Origin: an uncultured Eubacteriales bacterium
GTDB taxonomy: Bacteria > Bacillota > Clostridia > Oscillospirales > CAG-272
Assembly: GCA_900552255.1 (NCBI GenBank)
Contig: URZF01000055.1
Span: 1 to 8,405, forward strand
DNA length: 8,405 nt
Reading direction: 5' to 3'
Shown: in pieces, positions 1-5,953 of the stretch
How the letters are laid out: every line of letters starts with the position of its first letter
How positions within the stretch are numbered: the stretch's first letter is position 1
Program-made: the position numbers and the translations under genes
The notes under the pieces: model-generated
Database searches by the model: none
Told to the model about the DNA's origin: nothing
The model's input: only the letters and a program-made list of their open reading frames with translations

Positions 1-49
1 AAATTTTTCGGCCCTTTTAGAGGGAAATATGCAGAAGGGGCGGCGATAT

Positions 50-589
50 ATGCAGCTTGAAATGAGAAAAGTAAGGCTTGACAGCGCGGATGTGAAACGC
101 ATCTATTTTGACGCATTTCCGAAAAGGGAGCGGATGCCTTTTCCGATGATGGTGGCGATGTCGAAGCTTTGGCATACGCAGTTTTGGGGCTTTTACGATT
201 GGGATACCCTGTGCGGATTTATTTATCTGGCGAGGAGCCGGAAAATCGTGTTTATTATGTTTTTGGCGGTATGTGAAAGCTTTCGGCAGAAAGGATACGG
301 CAGTGCCATTCTGCGGGAAATAAAGAGCAAATATCCCGATAAAAAGATCATCGTTTCCATCGAGCCTTGTGATGGCGGCGCGTCTGATCTCACGGTCAGA
401 GAAAGGCGCAAAGCATTTTATCGGAAAAACGGATATCGGGAAACCGGATACCGGATGAAGCTCGGCGGTGTGGAGCAGGAAATTCTTATCGCGGGCGGTG
501 ATTTTGCAAGGAAAGAATTCCGTGCCTTTTTTGTGCTTTACAGCAATGGCACGATGTGGCCGAAGATTTGGGAGAAGAGGGGAAGATGA
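50..589 (+). CDS. GNAT-family N-acetyltransferase
   Basis: Predicted cytosolic acetyltransferase that would move an acetyl group from acetyl-CoA to an unknown amine. Counting from the ATG at 50 (179 aa, a normal GNAT length), the acetyl-CoA loop of the R/Q-x-x-G-x-G/A type reads RQKGYG at about residues 79-84. It is followed by the usual helix and, at about 123-129, by the FYRKNGY segment typical of the late GNAT helix and strand. The N-terminal segment FDAFPKRERMPF (about 20-31) resembles a common Firmicutes GNAT subgroup. An in-frame ATG at 29 would add seven residues (MQKGRRY). It has its own GAGG at 20-23, five bases away. I prefer 50 because AGAAGGGG at 33-40 sits nine bases before it and the GNAT fold begins right after it, but 29 is not excluded. 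The substrate cannot be read from the sequence. The region is AT-richer than the genes downstream. Confidence 0.82.
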   Translation: MQLEMRKVRLDSADVKRIYFDAFPKRERMPFPMMVAMSKLWHTQFWGFYDWDTLCGFIYLARSRKIVFIMFLAVCESFRQKGYGSAILREIKSKYPDKKIIVSIEPCDGGASDLTVRERRKAFYRKNGYRETGYRMKLGGVEQEILIAGGDFARKEFRAFFVLYSNGTMWPKIWEKRGR

Positions 590-634
590 GACTTGCATAC
601 TTCTGACTCGGTGGAAAGAAAGTGAACGCTTATT

Positions 635-1033
635 TTGGAAACGGTCATAAATTATTTGGATATTCCGCATAAGGAAAGAGCGCATGTCTTGACGGCACTT
701 TTTTCTATCGGTTTTTGTCCTGCCGGCGGAAAGCGAAAAACGCTGCAAAGGGAAATGGAAAAATCCGTGAGGGATAAGCTGCCTCAATATATTTTTTTGT
801 TCCGGGACGGAAAGCTGATCGGCTATTCGTTTTTGATCGGGGAGAAAGAGCATATTAGCGAGGTGTTTCCTTGGTGGGCGGTTGATAATGCAGATGAGCT
901 GCCGGCTGCTTCGGCAGCCCGTTTATTGGAGTATGCCATCCGGCTTTGTGCAAAGTGCGGCTGCCTCATATTGGCAGACAGGCTGAAAACGAATTTAGAA
1001 GCACGGAAAAACGGCATGAAAGGCGGAAAGTGA
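635..1033 (+). CDS. Small protein of unknown family
   Basis: A 132-residue open frame that I do not recognise. The first usable start after the in-frame TGA at 623-625 is TTG at 635. No good Shine-Dalgarno site lies at normal distance; GGTGGAAAG near 610-618 is too far upstream, so the start is uncertain. The protein has no signal peptide or membrane segment. Visible traits are a basic stretch (GGKRKTLQREMEK, about 31-43), a strand-like YIFLFRDGKLIGYSFLI segment (about 52-68), an aromatic-acidic FPWWAVDNADELP segment (about 78-90) and a helical, cysteine-containing tail. The DGKLIGY segment is of the kind seen in the first half of GNAT folds, but no acetyl-CoA loop follows, so a GNAT relationship is only a guess. 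It lies 45 nt after the acetyltransferase gene on the same strand and shares its lower GC content. The codon pattern and the lack of a competing frame support a real gene. Confidence 0.62.
   Translation: METVINYLDIPHKERAHVLTALFSIGFCPAGGKRKTLQREMEKSVRDKLPQYIFLFRDGKLIGYSFLIGEKEHISEVFPWWAVDNADELPAASAARLLEYAIRLCAKCGCLILADRLKTNLEARKNGMKGGK
904..919 (+). other. GC-rich hairpin with C(UUCG)G tetraloop
   Basis: GGCTGC at 904-909 and GCAGCC at 914-919 form a perfect 6-bp stem around TTCG. The closing C-G pair makes it the very stable C(UUCG)G tetraloop in RNA. A competing 7-bp stem, GCTGCCG at 898-904 with CGGCAGC at 912-918, overlaps it, so the RNA could adopt only one of the two. It lies inside the coding frame (residues around ELPAASAAR) and has no downstream T-run, so it is not an intrinsic terminator. 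It may have no function beyond its coding role. Confidence 0.4.
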
Positions 1034-1088
1034 GTGTTTTCTGCTTTTTGGTTTGCCAAATGCCGGAAAAGGGTAAGGAACATGGAAT

Positions 1089-1898
1089 ATGAAAGAACTG
1101 TTTGAGAAAGAAAAAATAGAATATTTCGGCGTGATTCCGTTTTCCGTCTGCAGCTGCCGCCGGCCGGATATCATCGAACGGCGCGGCGTGCCTGCGGAGA
1201 GGATCAAAACGGCGGTTATGCTTCTCATTCCTTATTTTGTGGACGACGGGGCGGGGAACGTTTCCTTTTACGCGCGTTCCTGCGATTATCACGAATATTG
1301 CGAGGGACTTTTCGCGCGTTTGATTCCGGTCTTGGAGGCTCGCTTCGGCGAGCGATTTCTCGGCTTTGCGGACAAGTCCCCGATTCAGGAGAATGTCGCC
1401 GCGTCCATGGCGGGGCTCGGCGTGCTCGGCGATAATTTCATGCTGATCAATGAAAAGTACGGCTCCTTTGTGTTCGTCGCGGAGATCCTCTCCACGGCGG
1501 AGCCGGAGACGCTGGGCTTTGCCGGAGGAACGCCCGCGCCCTCGTACTGCCCGCACTGCGGCGCATGCCGGCGCGCCTGTCCGATGACATCGGAGGGGAT
1601 GGAGTGTCTTTCCGCGGTGACGCAGAAAAAGGGCGCGCTTTCCGCGGAAGAGCAGGCCTATCTCAAAAAATACGGCTATGCGTGGGGCTGCGACATCTGC
1701 CAGCTCGCATGTCCGCTGACAAAGGCGGCGATGGCCGCCGGTGCGCGGACGCCGATTGCGTTTTTCCATGAGGACAGGATTTCCGTTCTTACGGAGGAGC
1801 GGCTTTCTCGGATGGATGAGACGGAATTTCGCCGCCGTGCGTTTTCGTGGCGCGGCAGGGAGCCGCTTTTGCGCAACTTGAAGCTGCTGGAAAAGTAG
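1089..1898 (+). CDS. QueG-like iron-sulfur protein, short form (epoxyqueuosine reductase-like)
   Basis: Cytosolic redox protein related to QueG, the cobalamin-dependent epoxyqueuosine reductase that performs the last step of queuosine formation in tRNA. Two parts are visible in 269 aa. The N-terminal QueG/reductive-dehalogenase-like domain carries ADKSPIQE (94-101; Asp95 matches the conserved acidic position of QueG) and the AGLGVLG segment (108-114) before GSFVFVAEIL. A double [4Fe-4S] domain follows, with Cys154, 157, 160 and 164 (CPHCGACRRACP), Cys173, and Cys201, 204 and 208 (WGCDICQLACP), enough for two clusters. E. coli QueG is about 380 residues; this protein stops about 60 residues after the last cluster cysteine and lacks the extra C-terminal region. 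Whether it acts on tRNA is therefore open, and I give no gene symbol. ATG at 1089 follows a GGGTAAGG site at 1071-1078. Other queuosine genes are absent from the window. Confidence 0.85.
   Translation: MKELFEKEKIEYFGVIPFSVCSCRRPDIIERRGVPAERIKTAVMLLIPYFVDDGAGNVSFYARSCDYHEYCEGLFARLIPVLEARFGERFLGFADKSPIQENVAASMAGLGVLGDNFMLINEKYGSFVFVAEILSTAEPETLGFAGGTPAPSYCPHCGACRRACPMTSEGMECLSAVTQKKGALSAEEQAYLKKYGYAWGCDICQLACPLTKAAMAAGARTPIAFFHEDRISVLTEERLSRMDETEFRRRAFSWRGREPLLRNLKLLEK
1338..1353 (+). other. Second GC-rich hairpin with C(UUCG)G tetraloop
   Basis: GCTCGC at 1338-1343 and GCGAGC at 1348-1353 form a perfect 6-bp stem around TTCG with the stabilising C-G closing pair. It lies within the QueG-like coding region (residues EARFGER), and no T-run follows. 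It resembles the hairpin at 904-919 in stem length and loop. It could be a coincidence of codon use. Confidence 0.35.
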
Positions 1899-1909
1899 CG
1901 TCGTATAAT
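1878..1909 (+). promoter_or_regulatory. Weak candidate sigma-A-type promoter
   Basis: A perfect TATAAT lies at 1904-1909, straight after the QueG-like stop codon and 45 nt before the membrane-protein start. The best -35 match is TTGAAG at 1878-1883, but the spacer is 20 bases, longer than the preferred 17, and no extended -10 TG is present. A start point near 1916 would give a leader of about 40 nt holding the ribosome site at 1936-1945. If real, it could drive the membrane protein and addB independently of the upstream genes. Confidence 0.3.
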
Positions 1910-1954
1910 TTTCGCCTTTCCAAACCAAATTAAACGGGGAAAGGGCGTGAAATT

Positions 1955-2662
1955 TTGACGGAGAAGGAAATGGCTGAAAAGCTCCGGCGGCTTCGGTCGG
2001 AAAACCGGAAGCTTCGGCGTGAGAACGAATATCTGCGTCACCGGGCGGAGCAGCTCGGCGACCGCACTGCGGCGCATGGAAACGAGGATGCGGTCATGCG
2101 GGACGCTGTGCGCAATCTCTCGGTGTCCCGTTCGAGAACCTATTTCGGATATCTCATGCTGTCGCTGAAATCGAGCCGCACCTTCCGGGTTTACGATAAG
2201 ACCTCTTTTGCCGTGCGCAATCTCTTTTTTGCGTCCAAGCTGTGGCGCATCATCACGGGCGTCGCCACGTTTCTCGGCATCGGCGCTCAGGTGATTCTGA
2301 CGCTCGGTATCCTTGCGGTACTGCTGCCGGCTGCGGCTGTTTTTTCCGCGGTGGCGGCGTTCGCCGGCTTCTTTTTGCACCGGAAGTGGAACCGCGCCTT
2401 TGAAAAAATTTTTGCCGGACGGCGGCTCTATGTGCTGTTCGCACCAAAAAAGAAGCGCGGGAGCGGATATTTTGCGGCCATGGCGGAGGATTTTTCAAAG
2501 GACGGCGTCGTGATCATCGTTTCACGCTCGCTCGCTTACTGCGGCTTTTCCGGCGCGCGTGCCGCGGGACGGAATATGTATCTTGTTCATACCAGCTATT
2601 ATTTTTCACTGGCGAAGCGGTTCGGCCTTGCGGAACCGGCGCGCGTGGTCAAAATTACTTGA
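1955..2662 (+). CDS. Coiled-coil membrane protein of unknown function, upstream of addB
   Basis: A 235-residue protein that I cannot assign to a named family. Residues 3-35 are rich in Arg, Glu and Leu in a heptad-like spacing, indicating a short coiled coil. A hydrophobic block at about 98-141 is long enough for two membrane helices forming a hairpin. Basic residues flank it (KLWR before; HRKWNR and later KKKR after), which suggests that both ends face the cytoplasm. The soluble tail (about 142-235) contains a strand-like DGVVIIVSRS segment and the sequence NMYLVHTSYYFSLAKRF. No catalytic motif or signal peptide is visible. The start is TTG at 1955, with GGGGAAAGGG at 1936-1945 nine bases upstream. 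The stop is only 6 nt before the first possible addB start, and its last base opens the addB ribosome site, so the two are probably translated together. A functional link to AddB is inferred only from this arrangement. Confidence 0.8.
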   Translation: MTEKEMAEKLRRLRSENRKLRRENEYLRHRAEQLGDRTAAHGNEDAVMRDAVRNLSVSRSRTYFGYLMLSLKSSRTFRVYDKTSFAVRNLFFASKLWRIITGVATFLGIGAQVILTLGILAVLLPAAAVFSAVAAFAGFFLHRKWNRAFEKIFAGRRLYVLFAPKKKRGSGYFAAMAEDFSKDGVVIIVSRSLAYCGFSGARAAGRNMYLVHTSYYFSLAKRFGLAEPARVVKIT

Positions 2663-2670
2663 AAGGAGGT
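2662..2670 (+). promoter_or_regulatory. Ribosome binding site that sets the addB start
   Basis: AAAGGAGGT is a near-perfect Shine-Dalgarno sequence, beginning at the last base of the upstream stop codon. It overlaps the GTG at 2669, so that codon cannot be the start. The next in-frame GTG, at 2678, lies seven bases after it. Confidence 0.85.
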
Positions 2671-2677
2671 GCCGTCG

Positions 2678-5600
2678 GTGGTCGGATTTGTCTATGGCAA
2701 AAGCGGTTCGGGTAAAAGCGATTGGATTTTTTCCCGAATGGAAGAGACGGCGGAGCGCGGACATGTGTATCTGCTTGTCCCCGACAGGGAAGCGGTTGCG
2801 GCGGAAAGCCGGGCGGCGGAGCTTTCCGGCGCGGGAAACATTGACGTTATCACCTTCGGGCGCCTCTGCAACTATGTTTTCCGCAGATACGGCGGCTTGT
2901 GTGCGGATTATATCGGCTCCGGTGCGAAAAAGCTCGTCATGCGGAACGTCCTGCGCGCGCTCTCGCCTGCACTCAAAGAATATGGCGAGGCGTCCGGCTT
3001 CGGCATGATCGAGAAGCTGACGGCGGCGCGTTCCGCGCTCTATCAGGACAAGATCTCGCCGGCGGAGCTCGACCGCGCTTCCGGTTTTTTTGACGAACAC
3101 TTGCCGATCCGGACAAAGACCTCCGATCTCGCCGTGATCTTCGCGGCTTTCGACGCTGAGATCGCCGCGAAATGGGAGGATCCCGACGGGATTCTTTCCA
3201 AGGCCGCGGCGCTTTTGAGAGGAGGCGGCTTTTTTGCCGGCAGCACCGTTTTTATCGATTCCTTTACCTCGTTTTCGGCGCAGCAGTACGACGTTCTTGA
3301 AAATATGATGTCCGGCGCAGACGACGTATACATAACGCTTTCCTATCTTCCCGACGACGCGGACGGCGCTTCTTCCGGAATCCTTTTTGAGACAGATCGC
3401 CGTCTGCGCCGCACAGCGCAGCGCACGGGCGTGCCTGTCCGCGAGATTTTTCTCAGAAGCGCCAAGCGATACCGCAGCGCGGAGCTTGCCTTTCTTTCCG
3501 AAAATATCGCGGGAACGGGACATGCGCGCGCCGTTTGGCGGGACGTGCCGGAGCATATCCGGCTTGTTCGCGCGGCGAATGCGTTTGCGGAGTCGGAGGC
3601 GGCGGCGCTCGATATCTGCCGGCTCATACGCGGCGGCGCAAGGTATCGGGAGATTTCCGTCATCGTCCGCGATACCGCGCAGGCGGAGGGCGTCGTGGAC
3701 GCCGTTTTCCGGAAATACGGGATTCCGTGTTTTCTTTCCTCGCGAAAGGAGATTTCCGAAAAGCCGCTCGTCAAGCTGATTTTTTCCGCTTTCGCGATAT
3801 TGGAGAGGGGCTTTCGCGGCGAGGACGTCATCGCCTATATCAAAACGGGGCTTACCGGCGTCACGCCGGACGAAGTGAGCCTATTTGAAAATTACATACA
3901 GAAGTGGAATATCCGCGGCAGGATGTTTACGGGCGACGACCCGTGGAATATGAATCCGCGCGGATACGGCGCGCCGCTTTCCGCGTCGGATGAGGCGGAG
4001 CTTGCCATGCTTGCGGATATCCGCGGGCGGGTGATTTCGCCGCTGAAAGCGTTCGCGGCCGCACAGCGCGCCGTTCATACCGTGCGGGAGCGCGCGGCGC
4101 TGCTTTTCGATTTTCTTTCGGGGCTCGGTGTTCCGGAGGCGCTGTCGGCGCGGGCGGAGGCGGAAAAGGAGCGCGGCGACATGGCCGCGGCGTCCGAGAC
4201 CGTTCAGCTTTGGAACGTGTTCTGCGGAGCGCTCGACCAGCTTGTCGTGACCTCGGGTGAGACGGCGGCGCAGACCGCAGAGCTTTCTCAAATGCTTTCG
4301 GTCATTCTTTCGGAGACGGATATCGGAAAGATCCCGACCTCGGTGGACGAGGTCACGGTCTCGTCGGCGTCCGAAACGGTGCCGGGCAGACCGAAATATG
4401 TCTATCTGCTCGGTGCAAACGAGGGCGTTTTCCCGCAGCGGGTAGGGGAGGACGGACTGTTCTCCGAATACGAAAAGGCACAGCTGAAGGAGCGGGGCGT
4501 GGAGCTCACCGACCGGACGCAGCGGCGGGTTTCGGAGGAGCTTTTCTATTTTTACCGCGCCGCCGCCCTGCCTTCGGAGCGGCTTTACATCAGTTATTCC
4601 CACTATGGGCTTTCCGGCTCGGAGCAGCGGGAATCCGGCGGTGTAAAGCGGATATGCGCGCTGTTTCCGGCGCTTGCGGCCGTCGATTTTGAACTGTCCC
4701 CAAAAAGCGATTTGATTGAAAGCAGGGCTGCGTCCTTTGAGCATGCGCTCTCCTTTCCCGAAAAGCTCGGGCGCGCGCTGCGTGAATACTATGAGGCGGA
4801 CCCCGTCTATGCGGAAAAGCTGAAATATGCGAAAACGCCGCTTTCCGCCGCGAACTGCCGGCTTTCTCCCGAAAGCGCGGAGGAGCTCTTCGGCGGCAGG
4901 CTTTCGACGAGCTACACAAGGCTCGAAAAGTACATCAAATGCAATTTTTCCTATTTCTGCGAATATGAGTTAAAGCTGCGGGACAACCTGCCGGCGAGCT
5001 TCGGCGCCGTCGATATCGGGAGCTTTATGCACGGGATCCTTGAAAAGACAGTGGAATGGATCGCCGCAGACGGAGAGGGCGAGCTTTCGCAGGAAATCCG
5101 GAAGATCGCCGAAGCTTATATTATGTCGGTCTTTCATAAGGAACCGTCCGCGCTGCCTGAAAGGTTCCGCCATCTGTTCGGTTATCTGTGCCGGAGCGCG
5201 GAGCTGTTCGCCGGGCGGCTGAAGGCGGAATTTGAGACGTCCGCGTTCCGTCCATGCGACTTTGAGCTGACCGTCGGTCAAGGCGGGGAGTCCGTTCTGC
5301 CGATGAAGCTTGAGGGGGACGGCGTTTCGGTCGAGCTTCGCGGCAAGATCGACCGGGTGGACGCCTATGAGGACGGCGAGGGCAGGCTTTATCTGCGCGT
5401 CGTCGATTATAAGACGGGGGAAAAGACGTTCGATATCCGAAACGTGAGGCTCGGACTCGACATGCAGATGCTTCTGTATCTGTTCTCCCTGTGGGAGAAC
5501 GGCGCACGGCGTTACGGACGCGAGGTCCTGCCCGCCGGCGTCCTTTATTCCGGCGTGAAGCCGCCGCAGGTCGACCTGAAGATCGGCGGCGATGTCGGAG

Positions 5601-5905
5601 GGGAGAACGTGGAAATCCGCACGAGCGGTCTTTTTCTCAAAAACGAGGAGATCCTGCGCGCGATGGAGCCCGCGCTTGAGGGCGTATTCATTCCCGTGAA
5701 GGCGGGCGATCTCGCGAAAGAAAAATCCTCTCTCATCGGCCTTGACGCGTTCACGGAGTTAAAGCGGGAGGTCACGCAGACGGTGCTCCGTTATGCCGAT
5801 GAGCTGCGGCGCGGCGCCGCCTGCGCAAGGCCGCTTGTCGTGAACGGGAAAAGTCCGTGCGAATACTGCAAAATGCGTCCCGTCTGCCGGACAGGCAGCA
5901 AATAA
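2678..5905 (+). CDS. addB: AddB subunit of the AddAB helicase-nuclease
   Basis: AddB pairs with AddA to unwind and trim double-strand DNA ends, stopping at Chi sites and preparing 3' tails for RecA. In this 1075-aa protein (B. subtilis AddB is a little longer, about 1,160), a Walker A motif GKSGSGKS lies at residues 7-14. The central AddB segment GANEGVFP is at 579-586. The C-terminal RecB-type nuclease shows His785 (GSFMHGILEK), Asp892 (GKIDRVD), Asp910 and Lys912 (VVDYKTG), and Gln930/Tyr934 (QMLLY). The Fe-S staple of AddB is present: Cys755 (YIKCNFSYF) and Cys1061, Cys1064 and Cys1070 (CEYCKMRPVC) next to the C-terminus. All nuclease and cluster residues I looked for are intact, so it should be active. 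The start is GTG at 2678, as the upstream GTG at 2669 lies inside the ribosome site. The usual neighbour addA does not follow; the next gene is a radical SAM protein. Confidence 0.96.
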   Translation: MVGFVYGKSGSGKSDWIFSRMEETAERGHVYLLVPDREAVAAESRAAELSGAGNIDVITFGRLCNYVFRRYGGLCADYIGSGAKKLVMRNVLRALSPALKEYGEASGFGMIEKLTAARSALYQDKISPAELDRASGFFDEHLPIRTKTSDLAVIFAAFDAEIAAKWEDPDGILSKAAALLRGGGFFAGSTVFIDSFTSFSAQQYDVLENMMSGADDVYITLSYLPDDADGASSGILFETDRRLRRTAQRTGVPVREIFLRSAKRYRSAELAFLSENIAGTGHARAVWRDVPEHIRLVRAANAFAESEAAALDICRLIRGGARYREISVIVRDTAQAEGVVDAVFRKYGIPCFLSSRKEISEKPLVKLIFSAFAILERGFRGEDVIAYIKTGLTGVTPDEVSLFENYIQKWNIRGRMFTGDDPWNMNPRGYGAPLSASDEAELAMLADIRGRVISPLKAFAAAQRAVHTVRERAALLFDFLSGLGVPEALSARAEAEKERGDMAAASETVQLWNVFCGALDQLVVTSGETAAQTAELSQMLSVILSETDIGKIPTSVDEVTVSSASETVPGRPKYVYLLGANEGVFPQRVGEDGLFSEYEKAQLKERGVELTDRTQRRVSEELFYFYRAAALPSERLYISYSHYGLSGSEQRESGGVKRICALFPALAAVDFELSPKSDLIESRAASFEHALSFPEKLGRALREYYEADPVYAEKLKYAKTPLSAANCRLSPESAEELFGGRLSTSYTRLEKYIKCNFSYFCEYELKLRDNLPASFGAVDIGSFMHGILEKTVEWIAADGEGELSQEIRKIAEAYIMSVFHKEPSALPERFRHLFGYLCRSAELFAGRLKAEFETSAFRPCDFELTVGQGGESVLPMKLEGDGVSVELRGKIDRVDAYEDGEGRLYLRVVDYKTGEKTFDIRNVRLGLDMQMLLYLFSLWENGARRYGREVLPAGVLYSGVKPPQVDLKIGGDVGGENVEIRTSGLFLKNEEILRAMEPALEGVFIPVKAGDLAKEKSSLIGLDAFTELKREVTQTVLRYADELRRGAACARPLVVNGKSPCEYCKMRPVCRTGSK

Positions 5906-5914
5906 TACAGACGG

Positions 5915-5928
5915 ATAAAATATTTTAT
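5915..5928. repeat. Perfect 14-bp AT palindrome between addB and the radical SAM gene
   Basis: ATAAAATATTTTAT reads the same on both strands. It lies in the only clearly AT-rich gap of the right part, 10 nt after the addB stop and 13 nt before GGAGGG, the ribosome site of the next gene. A TATAAT at 5936-5941 lies just downstream, but it has no matching -35 and would start transcription at or past the ribosome site. The palindrome could be an operator or simply AT-rich spacer; it is too weak and lacks the GC stem needed for a terminator. Confidence 0.4.
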
Positions 5929-5953
5929 ACATCAATATAATGGAGGGATTCCC

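Noticed and set aside
12..24. Small CCCT/AGGG hairpin before the first gene
   Set aside because: The stem is too short to be meaningful, and the window edge hides the context.
586..606. ATG overlapping the acetyltransferase stop
   Set aside because: It opens only six codons before TGA and does not lead into the frame of the next gene.
966..1928. 320-aa open frame on the minus strand
   Set aside because: It is opposite the QueG-like gene, whose eight cluster cysteines prove the plus-strand frame; the antisense product is Arg-rich and motif-free.
2669..2677. GTG at 2669 as the addB start
   Set aside because: It overlaps the GGAGGT ribosome binding site itself; the in-frame GTG at 2678 has the right spacing.
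2606..4744. Several long minus-strand and alternative-frame open frames across addB
   Set aside because: They are shadows of addB. The plus frame carries the Walker A, nuclease and Fe-S residues, and the others are low-complexity Arg/Ala sequence.
5884..5898. Possible terminator hairpin (CTGCC/GGCAG) at the end of addB
   Set aside because: The stem is only 5 bp, lies within the last codons, and is followed by AAATAATACAG rather than a T-run.
5936..5941. TATAAT as a -10 box for the radical SAM gene
   Set aside because: There is no -35 at a suitable distance, and transcription would begin at or after the ribosome site.
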